A stretch of DNA of 64,000 nt from Planctopirus ephydatiae (GTDB lineage: Bacteria; Planctomycetota; Planctomycetia; Planctomycetales; Planctomycetaceae), in assembly GCF_007752345.1 (NCBI RefSeq), contig NZ_CP036299.1, positions 4,312,001 to 4,376,000 of the forward strand, in the 5' to 3' direction. Shown here one piece after another: positions 48,182-57,317 of this stretch. The position numbers and the translations under genes are program-made. How positions within the stretch are numbered: the stretch's first letter is position 1; each line of letters opens with the position of its first letter. The notes below the pieces were generated by a model. That model was not told the DNA's origin. It was given only the letters and a program-made list of their open reading frames with translations, and made no database searches.

Positions 48182-49651
48182 TTACGCCGTCAAATCTGTC
48201 TTTCCCATCAAATGCAGATCGACAGCACGGGCCACGCCGCGGCCTTCGTTGATCGCCCAGACCACGAGACTCTGGCCACGTCGGCAGTCACCAGCAGCAA
48301 ATACGCCAGGAACGTTGGTTGCGAACTTGCCGTGCTCGGCCTTGTAGTTCGAACGCTCATCAAGCGAGACGCCCAACTGCTCCGAGATCGGTGACTCAGG
48401 CCCGAGAAAACCCATGGCCAGCAGAACAAGATCGGCGGGAATCTCACGCTCGGTCCCGGCAATCGGCTTAAAGGGAGGAGCCGCTTCAACCTGCGAAATG
48501 CGGATCGCTTTCACATGGCCTGCTTCATTCCCCACAAACTCAAGAGCTGTCGTGCTGTAAAGACGAGGATCGTGGCCAAAGACAGCGGCAGCTTCCGCAT
48601 GACCGTAATCGACCTTGTAGGTCTTGGGCCATTGCGGCCAGGGGTTATTCGCTGCACGTTCTTCAGGCGACTTAGGCACGATTTCCAGATTCGTCAGGCT
48701 CTTGCAGCCATGACGGGCCGATGTTCCCAGGCAATCATTACCTGTATCGCCACCACCGATGACAACGACATGCTTATCTTTGGCAGTGATGTACTGTCCA
48801 TTCGACAGCTCCGAATCAAGCAGACTCTTGGTGTTGGCGTGCAGGAACTCCATCGCAAAATGAATCCCCTTAAGTTGCCGGCCAGCAATCGGAAGATCAC
48901 GCGGACGTGTGGCACCCATACAGAGAACAATTGCGTCGAACTCTTTCTTGAGTTGATCCGCAGGCAGCTGGCGTCCTACCTCGACACCCGTCTTGAAAAC
49001 GACGCCTTCTTCTTCGAGCAACTTCACACGCCGCTCGACGACATGCTTTTCGAGCTTCATATTCGGGATGCCGTACATGAGCAGCCCGCCGATTCTGTCG
49101 GCTCGCTCAAAGACGGTGACAAGATGACCCGCACTGTTTAGCTGAGCAGCTGCCGATAAACCGGCAGGCCCTGAGCCAATCACCGCGACCTTCTTGCCCG
49201 TTCGATGAAGCGGTTTCCGGGGAACAACCCAGCCCTCTTCAAAGCCTTTATCGATAATCGAACATTCAATGTTCTTGATGGTGACCGGAGGATTGGTAAT
49301 CCCCAGCACACAAGAGCCCTCACATGGAGCAGGACACACACGACCTGTGAATTCTGGAAAGTTATTGGTTTTATGAAGGCGATCCAGGGCTTCGTGCCAG
49401 TGGCCACGATAAACCAGATCGTTCCATTCAGGAATGAGGTTGTTAATCGGACAACCAGCCGCCATGCCGGCCATCAATTGACCCGTATGACAGAACGGGA
49501 CGCCACAATCCATGCAGCGGGCACCCTGCTTACGCAGATCGTCCTCAGCCATGTGATCATGGAATTCATTCCAGTCGAGAATCCGCAGCTTGGGTGAACG
49601 ATCTTCCGGAACCTGACGGGTGAACTCTTTGAAACCTGTGGGCTTTCCCAT
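48182..49651 (-). CDS. gltD: Glutamate synthase small (beta) subunit
   Basis: 489 residues from [16 protein letters not shown]. Transfers electrons from NADPH to the large subunit through FAD and 4Fe-4S clusters. The N-terminal Cys motifs [11 protein letters not shown] and [14 protein letters not shown] bind Fe-[15 protein letters not shown] is the FAD fold, [12 protein letters not shown] the NADPH fold and [19 protein letters not shown] the closing flavin motif. The frame continues upstream to 49849 without homology; ATG 49651 fits the family. It follows gltB with a 203-nt gap containing a hairpin. Confidence 0.95.
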   Translation of the reverse strand: MGKPTGFKEFTRQVPEDRSPKLRILDWNEFHDHMAEDDLRKQGARCMDCGVPFCHTGQLMAGMAAGCPINNLIPEWNDLVYRGHWHEALDRLHKTNNFPEFTGRVCPAPCEGSCVLGITNPPVTIKNIECSIIDKGFEEGWVVPRKPLHRTGKKVAVIGSGPAGLSAAAQLNSAGHLVTVFERADRIGGLLMYGIPNMKLEKHVVERRVKLLEEEGVVFKTGVEVGRQLPADQLKKEFDAIVLCMGATRPRDLPIAGRQLKGIHFAMEFLHANTKSLLDSELSNGQYITAKDKHVVVIGGGDTGNDCLGTSARHGCKSLTNLEIVPKSPEERAANNPWPQWPKTYKVDYGHAEAAAVFGHDPRLYSTTALEFVGNEAGHVKAIRISQVEAAPPFKPIAGTEREIPADLVLLAMGFLGPESPISEQLGVSLDERSNYKAEHGKFATNVPGVFAAGDCRRGQSLVVWAINEGRGVARAVDLHLMGKTDLTA

Positions 49652-49800
49652 AATGCATTTTTCCCGAGAAATAGGGCCAGACGTGATCGCCAGGCCATGC
49701 AAAGTGAATCGAGTGATATCGAGATGAATCTGCTGGTCTGGGAGATAGTGGAGTCTTTGCCAAACCAAATGGTCAAAAATTGAAGCGAAGGAGAAGACCA

Positions 49801-49831
49801 CCCCGCTGCCAGCGAGCGCTAAACAGCGGGG
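49801..49831 (-). promoter_or_regulatory. Hairpin between gltB and gltD
   Basis: CCCCGCTG pairs with CAGCGGGG (8 bp) with an inner AGCG/CGCT match. It sits in the 203-nt space between the two subunit genes without a U-run, so it more likely sets mRNA stability or a partial stop than ends the operon. Confidence 0.45.
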
Positions 49832-49854
49832 CAGATCAATCCTCGGCAAAGCCT

Positions 49855-52800
49855 TTAATTCGCAGCCAGCACCTTCTGCTGTGCTGCTTTTTTCTGTTCA
49901 GCCAGAGCCCGCTTGTAATCGACTGGCATGACCTTCTTGAACTGAGAAAGAGCCGTTTCCCAGCGGGCAATCAGACCACGAGCAACAGTCGAACCAGTGT
50001 ACTCCATGTGTCTGCGGACAAGGTCGAGCAGTTCAGCCCTGTCTTCCTCGGCTTCCACCTTTTCGAGCTCAACCATTTCGAGATTACAGTTACCCAGGAG
50101 GTTGTCGTTCGGGTCGTAAACATAACCAATCCCACCCGACATCCCGGCAGCGAAGTTTCTTCCTGTGGGCCCCAGGATGACAGCACGACCGCCAGTCATG
50201 TATTCAAGGCCATGGTCTCCGACTCCTTCAACCACACAAACAGCACCCGAGTTTCGCACGCAGAATCGTTCAGCAGCACGTCCACGCACAAAGAGTTCAC
50301 CTTGAATGGCTCCATAGAGTGCGACGTTGCCAATGATGATGTTTTCTTCGGCGACAAACGAAGAGTTCTTCGGTGGGTAGATAATGACTCGACCGCCCGA
50401 AAGTCCCTTACCAACAAAGTCGTTGGCATCGCCTTCAACCTCGATAGTCACTCCATGAGCAAGCCAGGCACCGACACTTTGCCCTGCAGAACCTTTACAG
50501 CGAATGTGGATCGTGCCATCGGGCAGACCTTTCGCACCCCATTTCTTGGAAACCTCATGACTGAGCATCGTCCCCAGGGCGCGATTGATGTTCTGCACAG
50601 GAATAGCAAGTTCTACGTGTTTACCATCTTCAATCGCGGGCTGGCACTCACGAATGAGTTCGTTATCAATCTGCAGTTCCATCCCATGCTTCTGGGTCGT
50701 GGTGCAGAAAGTTTCCACATCAGGATGCGGCTTGCGTGCCGGTGTGAGAATGGCCGACAGATCAAGATGCTTTGCCTTCCAGTGATCGATAGCCGAATTG
50801 AATTCGAGCATATCACTGCGGCCCACCATTTCGTTGACGGTGCGGAAGCCAAGTTCCGCCATGATCTCGCGTGCTTCTTCAGCCACCATGAAAAGGTAGT
50901 TGATAACGTGCTCGGGCTGGCCTGTGAACTTGGCCTTCAATTCCGGATCCTGTGTGGCAATTCCCACAGGGCAGGTATTGAGATGACACTTGCGCATCAT
51001 GATACAGCCCAGAGCAATCAGAGGTGCTGTGGCGAAGCCGATTTCCTCGGCTCCCAGCAGCATACCAATCACCACATCGCGGCCAGTCTTGAGCTGTCCA
51101 TCCGTCTGCAGTCGAACACGACTGCGCAGGTTGTTGAGCACCAGCGTCTGATGAGTTTCGGCAATGCCAAGTTCCCAAGGCAAACCAGCATGCTTGATAC
51201 TGGTGATGGGAGAAGCCCCAGTCCCACCACTATCCCCGGAGATCAGGATGTTATCGGCATGGCCTTTAGCAACCCCGGCAGCGATCGTACCGACACCGAC
51301 CTCAGACACCAGCTTCACACTGATGCGTGCCGATGGGTTCGAGTTCTTCAGGTCGAAGATCAATTGTGCCAGATCTTCGATCGAGTAAATGTCGTGATGC
51401 GGCGGAGGACTGATCAGCCCCACACCTGGTGTCGAGTGCCGGGTCGCAGCAATGACCTGATCAACCTTATGCCCAGGCAACTCACCCCCTTCACCGGGTT
51501 TAGCCCCCTGCGAAATCTTGATCTGGATTTCATCCGCATTGGTCAGGTAATAGCTGGTAACACCAAAGCGGCCTGAAGCCACCTGCTTGATCGCTGATTT
51601 TTTGGAATCCCCACTGGGCAAAGGCAGGAATCGCGAATAGTCCTCGCCCCCTTCCCCTGTGTTGCTCTTGCCACCAATTCGATTCATGGCAATCGCCAGA
51701 GACTCGTGAGCGGCCGCCGAGATCGAACCAAAGCTCATCGCACCTGTGCAGAATCGCTTGACAATGGCTGCTGCGGATTCGACTTCTTCCAGTGGTACTG
51801 GTGTGCCAGGCTTGAACTTCAAGAGACCACGCAGATGGCATTCGCGAGCAGTCTGCTCGTTAACCATCTTCGAGAACTCTTTGTAAGCCGACTTGTCTCC
51901 TTGACGGGCAGCGCGCTGGAGATTGGCAATGTTCTGCGGATTCCAAGCGTGCTTTTCGCCTGTCGCACGCCAGTGCATCAGACCAAAATTCGGCAGCACA
52001 GGGAGTTTCTCGTTGCCACGGCTGGGGTAGCCCAGTTCGTGGCGACGAATCGCTTCTTCTGCCAGGATTTCAAAGCCCACACCCTTGATGCGGCTGGCGG
52101 TTCCCCGGAAGCATTCCTTGATGACTTCTTCCGAAAGTCCCACGGCTTCAAAGATCTGGGCTCCCTTGTAGCTGGCCAGAGTGGAGATCCCCATCTTGGC
52201 CATCACCTTGAGAATCCCCTGCTTGGTCGCTTTGCGATAAGCAGCAGTGATCTGCTCGTGAGTCCAATCCCCTTCGAGTTCGCCTTCTTCCTGCAACTGC
52301 CACAAGGCTTCAAATGCCATATAAGGATTGATGGCGTCGGCACCATAACCAACCAACAGGCAGAAGTGATGCACTTCGCGAGCTTCACCCGTCTCAACAA
52401 CCAGCCCAATCTTCGTGCGTTCTTCGCTGCGAATCAGGTGGTGATGGACAGCCCCTGTCGCGAGCAAAGCACTGATAGGGAGCCGATCGTTCGACATCGC
52501 ACGGTCAGACAGGATGACCAGCCCGATACCGTCCTGAATGGCCTGACTTACTTCAGCACGCACGCGATCGAGAGCGGGTTTGAGTCCCTTGACGCCGTCC
52601 TTTTTAGGATAGGTGATATCAATAATCTTGGACTTCCAGCCGCGATAATCAAGGTGTGCCAGCGAAGCCAGTTCTTCGTTAGTGAGAATCGGGTGTGGCA
52701 CCGCGAGTCGATGGCACTGCCCGGCTGTCGTTTCCAGCAGATTGCCTTCCGGCCCGATGTAACACTCCAGTGACATGATGACCTCTTCTCGAGTGGAGTC

Positions 52801-54564
52801 GATCGGAGGATTCGTCACCTGGGCAAAGAGCTGCTTGAAGTAATCGTAGAGCAGACGGGGTTGATCACTCAGACAGGCCAGAGCGGTATCGTCGCCCATG
52901 GAACCGAGCGGATCCTTTTTCGTCTTGATCATCGGAACCAGCATGAACTGCAAAGTTTCGGTGGTGTAGCCGAAAGCCTGCATATGTGAGAGCAATGTTT
53001 CTCCACACATCCGCTCGAACGCGGGGTAAGGCGGCAGTTCGCTGAGCTGAATCCGCTGTTCTTCGAGCCATTGCTTATAGGGGCGGCGGTTGGCGAAATC
53101 TCGTTTGAGTTCTTCATCGGGGATGAGACGACCTTGCCGGAAATCCACCAGGAACATCTTTCCCGGCTGCAGGCGGCCCTTCATTTTCACATTTTCAGGA
53201 GCAATGTCGAGCACGCCGACTTCACTGGCCATCACGACGCGATCATCGTGCGTGACATAGAAGCGACTGGGACGAAGACCGTTCCGGTCGAGGGTCGCAC
53301 CGATGACATCACCATCAGTAAAGCTGACCGATGCCGGGCCATCCCAAGGCTCTTGCAGAGCTGAGTGATACTCGTAAAACGCCCGTTTGTCCTCGGGCAT
53401 GGTGTCATGATTCTGCCATGCTTCGGGGATCATCATCATGACGGCTTCAGGCAGACTGCGACCACTCTGCACCAGGATTTCGAGAGCGTTATCGAAGTTG
53501 CCCGAGTCTGAGCAATAGGGCTCAACCAGCGGGAACAGCTTGGGGAGATCATCACCAAAGAGTTCACTCTTCATCATCCCCTGGCGGGCGTACATCCAGT
53601 TGCCATTTCCACGGACGGTGTTGATTTCACCGTTGTGTGCCACATAGCGCTGCGGATGAGCACGATCCCAACTGGGGAAGGTGTTGGTCGAAAAGCGGGA
53701 GTGAACCATCGCCAGGTGAGAGACATAGTCTTCTTCCTGGAGATCGACAAAGAAGTTACAGACCTGATCGGGAGTGAGCATCCCTTTATAAATCAGCACC
53801 TTGGTCGAAAGCGAGCAGATGTAGAACATCAACGCCTGAGGGAGTGAACCTTCGCGAATGGCATGGCTGGCCCGCTTGCGAATCACAAAAAGCTGGCGAG
53901 CAAAAGCTTCTTCGGAAAGACCTTCGGCAGCACCCACAATCAGATGTTCAAACACCGGCATGACAGCACGGGCCGATGGGCCAATATCGGCTTTATCAGG
54001 CTCGACGGGAACTTTTCGCCAGCCAATCAATGTCTGGCCCTGCTGGCGAATAATCTCAGCGACCGTCTCCTTGCAGACTCTTCGCTGTTCGGGGTCTGTC
54101 GGCAGAAACGTGAGACCTATCCCGAATCGTCCCTCAGGGGGAAGTTCGGCAGAGAGATCTTTACGGACAACCCGCTTGAGGAACTGGTAAGGAATGCCTG
54201 TGAGCATCCCTGCCCCATCGCCAGTATTTTCTTCGCAGCCACAGGCTCCGCGATGGGACATGTGACGCAGAATCCGGTCAGCGTCAACCACAATCTGATG
54301 GGACTTCTGCCCCTTGATGTGGGCCACAAAGCCCACGCCGCAACTGTCATGCTCATTGGCAGGGTCGTAGAGACCATGAGCTTTCGGAGTGCCCCCTGGA
54401 GCAAAAATCTCTTCGCTGTAGGGAGAGGCAAATAAGGAACTCGCCGCTACCGGGCCGAGATTCTGGGCATTGATCTCTTGCCTGGCGAGTGAACGTGCGG
54501 TTTCCGATGAGTGCAGTGACTGAGCTGACGAGGACGTAAGGCCGGTGCTGTGAAAATCTGTCAT
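49855..54564 (-). CDS. gltB: Glutamate synthase large (alpha) subunit
   Basis: 1569 residues, the normal size. Forms glutamate from glutamine and 2-oxoglutarate. A leader of about 80 residues precedes [11 protein letters not shown], whose Cys becomes the N-terminal nucleophile of the class II amidotransferase after processing. The central domain is followed by the FMN-binding synthase domain ([23 protein letters not shown]), the 3Fe-4S cluster motif [15 protein letters not shown] (C-x5-C-x4-C), and the GXGXG beta-helix tail ([25 protein letters not shown]). First gene of gltB-gltD; a LysR gene lies just upstream in the same direction. Confidence 0.97.
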   Translation of the reverse strand: MTDFHSTGLTSSSAQSLHSSETARSLARQEINAQNLGPVAASSLFASPYSEEIFAPGGTPKAHGLYDPANEHDSCGVGFVAHIKGQKSHQIVVDADRILRHMSHRGACGCEENTGDGAGMLTGIPYQFLKRVVRKDLSAELPPEGRFGIGLTFLPTDPEQRRVCKETVAEIIRQQGQTLIGWRKVPVEPDKADIGPSARAVMPVFEHLIVGAAEGLSEEAFARQLFVIRKRASHAIREGSLPQALMFYICSLSTKVLIYKGMLTPDQVCNFFVDLQEEDYVSHLAMVHSRFSTNTFPSWDRAHPQRYVAHNGEINTVRGNGNWMYARQGMMKSELFGDDLPKLFPLVEPYCSDSGNFDNALEILVQSGRSLPEAVMMMIPEAWQNHDTMPEDKRAFYEYHSALQEPWDGPASVSFTDGDVIGATLDRNGLRPSRFYVTHDDRVVMASEVGVLDIAPENVKMKGRLQPGKMFLVDFRQGRLIPDEELKRDFANRRPYKQWLEEQRIQLSELPPYPAFERMCGETLLSHMQAFGYTTETLQFMLVPMIKTKKDPLGSMGDDTALACLSDQPRLLYDYFKQLFAQVTNPPIDSTREEVIMSLECYIGPEGNLLETTAGQCHRLAVPHPILTNEELASLAHLDYRGWKSKIIDITYPKKDGVKGLKPALDRVRAEVSQAIQDGIGLVILSDRAMSNDRLPISALLATGAVHHHLIRSEERTKIGLVVETGEAREVHHFCLLVGYGADAINPYMAFEALWQLQEEGELEGDWTHEQITAAYRKATKQGILKVMAKMGISTLASYKGAQIFEAVGLSEEVIKECFRGTASRIKGVGFEILAEEAIRRHELGYPSRGNEKLPVLPNFGLMHWRATGEKHAWNPQNIANLQRAARQGDKSAYKEFSKMVNEQTARECHLRGLLKFKPGTPVPLEEVESAAAIVKRFCTGAMSFGSISAAAHESLAIAMNRIGGKSNTGEGGEDYSRFLPLPSGDSKKSAIKQVASGRFGVTSYYLTNADEIQIKISQGAKPGEGGELPGHKVDQVIAATRHSTPGVGLISPPPHHDIYSIEDLAQLIFDLKNSNPSARISVKLVSEVGVGTIAAGVAKGHADNILISGDSGGTGASPITSIKHAGLPWELGIAETHQTLVLNNLRSRVRLQTDGQLKTGRDVVIGMLLGAEEIGFATAPLIALGCIMMRKCHLNTCPVGIATQDPELKAKFTGQPEHVINYLFMVAEEAREIMAELGFRTVNEMVGRSDMLEFNSAIDHWKAKHLDLSAILTPARKPHPDVETFCTTTQKHGMELQIDNELIRECQPAIEDGKHVELAIPVQNINRALGTMLSHEVSKKWGAKGLPDGTIHIRCKGSAGQSVGAWLAHGVTIEVEGDANDFVGKGLSGGRVIIYPPKNSSFVAEENIIIGNVALYGAIQGELFVRGRAAERFCVRNSGAVCVVEGVGDHGLEYMTGGRAVILGPTGRNFAAGMSGGIGYVYDPNDNLLGNCNLEMVELEKVEAEEDRAELLDLVRRHMEYTGSTVARGLIARWETALSQFKKVMPVDYKRALAEQKKAAQQKVLAAN

Positions 54565-54745
54565 CTCAAAAAACTCTCAGACAAGGGATGAATTGGCTCG
54601 GCAAGTCGAATTCGAAATCAATAATCAACAGAAAACGGGACTCGGGAATCTGGAATCGCTGACCATCCGTGATCGACAGCCCTGAGGGACAAGCTGGTTC
54701 GGCCTGATCGCCAGAACCATTAAAGATTCAGGCGAATTACAAGGA

Positions 54746-55828
54746 TTAAGGTGGAATGGTGGATTGAACGACAATCCGCTCCTGAGGTGGATCTGGTATG
54801 GGCAAGCCCTCAGGCTGGGCTGCGATTGCCGAGCTTCCGGCCAATGGCCTTCCTGAGGAATTTGGTACGGCCACAGCAGGAACAATCCCGGTTGCTGTCT
54901 GCATGGAATGACCTGTCTGCATGGAATTTCCGAAGAGAAATGAGTCGGGATTCTGATGCAGCAGATCGAGGAACTTTCGCACGGCTGTTGTCAGCTGTCG
55001 ATTCTTTTTATGAATGATCCCCAGCGGCCTGACCCAGCGCACATCTTCTAATGTGATCGCTTTCAGCGAGCCTATTTCCAGTTCACGACGAACAGTCGGC
55101 AGAGGCAGGAGTGCGACTCCTGAACCAATTTCGACGGCCCGTTTGATATTCTCAATGTTGTCGAACTCATGACTGATTTCGACGTTCACCCGGGCCTGCT
55201 TCAACCAGCGGTCGAGTTCGGTCCGCACCTGCAACTGAGGTGTGTAAGTGACGAGTGATTCGCCGTCAATTTCACGAGCCCGAACCTTAGTGCGATTCGC
55301 CAGCCTGTGACCGGAATAGACAATCAGAGCAATCTCCTGCTCCTGCCAGGGGATACAGGTGATATCAGGCCGCCTAGAAGCAAAAGAGACAATCCCGAGA
55401 TCTGCAATTTCATCGGTAATGCTGGTCACAACCGTCTCAGGATGCAGGTAGCGAAGTTCGAGAGCAGCATCGGGATAGAGGCGTTCGAACTGGCGGACAT
55501 AAGCCCCCATCTGCAACAAACCTACGGAATAGATCGCCGCAATTCGCACAGTCCCAACGACTTTGTTTTTCAGATGGCGGACACTGTCTTCGAGACGAAG
55601 GGCACGATCCAACAGATCGCGGCCTGCATCCAGAACGAGCTTTCCCGCCGGGGTGAGTTCAAGAGGCCGCTTTGTGCGATCGATCAACTGCTCACCGAGA
55701 GTCGCTTCGAGGGCACGAACAGTTTCGCTGACAACTGGCTGTGAAATCCCCAATCCCCGCGCTGCCTTGGAAAAGCTGCGCAGGTTGGCCACTTCGGCAA
55801 AGATCTCCACAGCACGAAGCTCCAGCAC
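54746..55828 (-). CDS. LysR-family transcriptional regulator
   Basis: 360 residues. The N-terminal winged helix-turn-helix is typical (AVEIFAEVANLRSFSKAARGLGISQPVVSETVRALEATLG), followed by the periplasmic-binding-like effector domain (about 92-295). The C-terminal 65 residues (SMQTGHSMQTATG to the end) are an extra Pro/Ser-rich tail. It lies 181 nt upstream of gltB in the same direction, so it probably controls the glt operon, as GltC-like regulators do; this is inference. Its own upstream region has an inverted repeat with LTTR-type spacing. Confidence 0.92.
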   Translation of the reverse strand: MLELRAVEIFAEVANLRSFSKAARGLGISQPVVSETVRALEATLGEQLIDRTKRPLELTPAGKLVLDAGRDLLDRALRLEDSVRHLKNKVVGTVRIAAIYSVGLLQMGAYVRQFERLYPDAALELRYLHPETVVTSITDEIADLGIVSFASRRPDITCIPWQEQEIALIVYSGHRLANRTKVRAREIDGESLVTYTPQLQVRTELDRWLKQARVNVEISHEFDNIENIKRAVEIGSGVALLPLPTVRRELEIGSLKAITLEDVRWVRPLGIIHKKNRQLTTAVRKFLDLLHQNPDSFLFGNSMQTGHSMQTATGIVPAVAVPNSSGRPLAGSSAIAAQPEGLPIPDPPQERIVVQSTIPP

Positions 55829-55850
55829 CCAGAATCCTCTCTATCGGAAA

Positions 55851-55891
55851 ATCAAATAATTCATCGGGCCAGGTATCGGCCTATTTGATTA
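55851..55891. promoter_or_regulatory. Inverted repeat upstream of the LysR gene
   Basis: AATCAAATA (55851-55859) and TATTTGATT (55883-55891) are a perfect 9-bp inverted repeat, 23 nt before the LysR start. Inside the right part, ATC-N9-GAT (55875-55890) fits the LTTR T-N11-A core. Probable autoregulatory site. The rest of 55892-56279 shows nothing else recognisable. Confidence 0.5.
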
Positions 55892-56279
55892 CAAGAGAAT
55901 AGAAGGTGGGACTTCAATGTCAAGATTCTGTTCGAATTTTTCCCTGATTGAAGGCTGATAACCGGCATCAGAGGCCAGAACCTCGAACGGTGAATGCGAC
56001 AGGAATTGGAAATGACTGACGATCAGGAGAGATCGGCAGAAGCGACTTCAGGCCAGCAGGACACAGGGCAAAGCAAGTGACACATCATCATCACGAATGA
56101 CGTTTTCCACATTACAGAGCTACTGTTCCCGGATTCGGGGATCGGGCAATTATCGGGATAGCTGATATTTCCAGCTGTTTACAATGTGCCACGCCGATGA
56201 AGGGGAGCCCTGAAGAATTCGGGCATATCATCAATAACTCGTGAGGAAAAACCCTCGCTCCAGTGGCTATGTGCCAATT

Positions 56280-56576
56280 TCAATGCTGGTGATCTGGCGT
56301 AACAGGCGAGAGTTTGACGAAGACAGGTGGGTTTTCAGCCTGATGCAATATGAGGGAAGGAGCGTGACGATTTCCGCACCCGGAATTGCTGAGAAGAGGC
56401 AATTCAGCCGCAGAATTAGAGCCAGAGAAACTCGGATTTGCATGCGAACAACCGCGGCAGGAACCGCAACCCCCAGACTTTTTCCCATGGCGAGGCGCCA
56501 GGGAGCGATAACCCAGCCAAGCCAGTTGAGTGGCGGCAACAACGACAATCGCAACTACGATGAACGTTTCCCACAT
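56280..56576 (-). CDS. FeoB-associated Cys-rich membrane protein
   Basis: About 98 residues from MWETFIVVAIVVVAAT. One N-terminal membrane helix, a basic stretch (RSLAPRHGKK), then the cluster GGCGSCRGCS. This layout, short membrane helix plus CxxCxxC next to feo genes, is that of FeoB-associated Cys-rich proteins (FeoC-like role, unproven). It diverges from feoA, with the palindrome at 56640 between them. A GTG at 56609 would add 11 residues. Confidence 0.75.
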   Translation of the reverse strand: MWETFIVVAIVVVAATQLAWLGYRSLAPRHGKKSGGCGSCRGCSHANPSFSGSNSAAELPLLSNSGCGNRHAPSLILHQAENPPVFVKLSPVTPDHQH

Positions 56577-56639
56577 TTGCCATGACTTCTGATCAAGGAG
56601 ACTACCCACAGAGACATTACCAGTTTATCATACCAAGTG

Positions 56640-56658
56640 ATTGAGACTGAGTCTCAAT
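56640..56658. promoter_or_regulatory. Perfect 19-bp palindrome, Fur/DtxR-type operator candidate
   Basis: ATTGAGACT-G-AGTCTCAAT is symmetric over all 9+1+9 positions. Its TTGAGA...TCTCAA frame resembles known Fur-box variants. It lies 64 nt upstream of the Cys-rich gene and 38 nt upstream of feoA, where an iron-responsive repressor would control both directions. Confidence 0.75.
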
Positions 56659-56695
56659 AATTCTTTCGCGGAGTCTCTGCCTGGGGGATATCCTT

Positions 56696-56932
56696 GTGAG
56701 TTACACCATACCTCTGGATTGCCTCAAAGCTGGAGAATCAGCACAAGTTGTTGATATCGATGGAGATACAACACTTCTTACCAGACTGCAGGAAATCGGA
56801 CTGAATGTGGGCAGTCAGGTACGAATGGTTCTGCCCGGGTCGCCCTGTATTATTTCTCTGGCGGGAAATCAGTTTTCCTTAAGGACAGATGATCTCGCAA
56901 CAGTGCTTGTTGAACCCTCCGTCACTCAATGA
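56696..56932 (+). CDS. feoA: FeoA family protein
   Basis: 78 residues starting at GTG (56696), with GGGGGA about 9 nt upstream. SH3-like FeoA fold with the motif LQEIGLNVGSQVRMVL. FeoA proteins support the FeoB ferrous-iron transporter. First gene of the plus-strand feo series, 38 nt after the palindrome. Confidence 0.9.
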   Translation: MSYTIPLDCLKAGESAQVVDIDGDTTLLTRLQEIGLNVGSQVRMVLPGSPCIISLAGNQFSLRTDDLATVLVEPSVTQ

Positions 56933-57002
56933 GTTGCCTGCCTCCATCCAACACTGAGTTATTGCCTCAATAACGATCATCCACGATTCAAAGTCTTCAC
57001 AA

Positions 57003-57233
57003 ATGACCGCAACGCTCGAATCGCTTCAGACGGGACAGCATGCCCGAGTGCAGGATGTCCAAGGCGATGACTCGCTCGCCTTGCGAATCATGGAGATGGG
57101 ACTTTTGCCCGGCGCTGAGATTGAATTCATCGGGAGAGCGCCTCTAGGCGACCCGCTCGAAATCCGCGTGGCGGGTTACCATCTCTCGTTAAGGAAAGCA
57201 GAAGCTCACCGCGTAGTGATCGAAGTCATTTGA
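57003..57233 (+). CDS. feoA: FeoA family protein, second copy
   Basis: 76 residues, MTATLESLQTGQHARV..., with IMEMGLLPGAEIEFIGRAPLGDP, the typical FeoA pattern. Two FeoA genes in tandem before FeoB are seen in several bacteria. It lies 84 nt before the feoB start. Confidence 0.9.
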   Translation: MTATLESLQTGQHARVQDVQGDDSLALRIMEMGLLPGAEIEFIGRAPLGDPLEIRVAGYHLSLRKAEAHRVVIEVI

Positions 57234-57317
57234 ACCTGTTGTATTCACCGGTGAGAACGAAGCAAGTAGCCGTTCTCGCAAAGAAACTCCTTGCGCTTTC
57301 GGGAAAGTGGCCCCTGC

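Noticed and set aside
49780-51576. 598-codon plus-strand frame
   Set aside because: Antisense to gltB over conserved FMN and glutamate-synthase tail motifs.
51706-52773. 355-codon plus-strand frame
   Set aside because: Antisense to gltB; composition mirrors the complementary codons.
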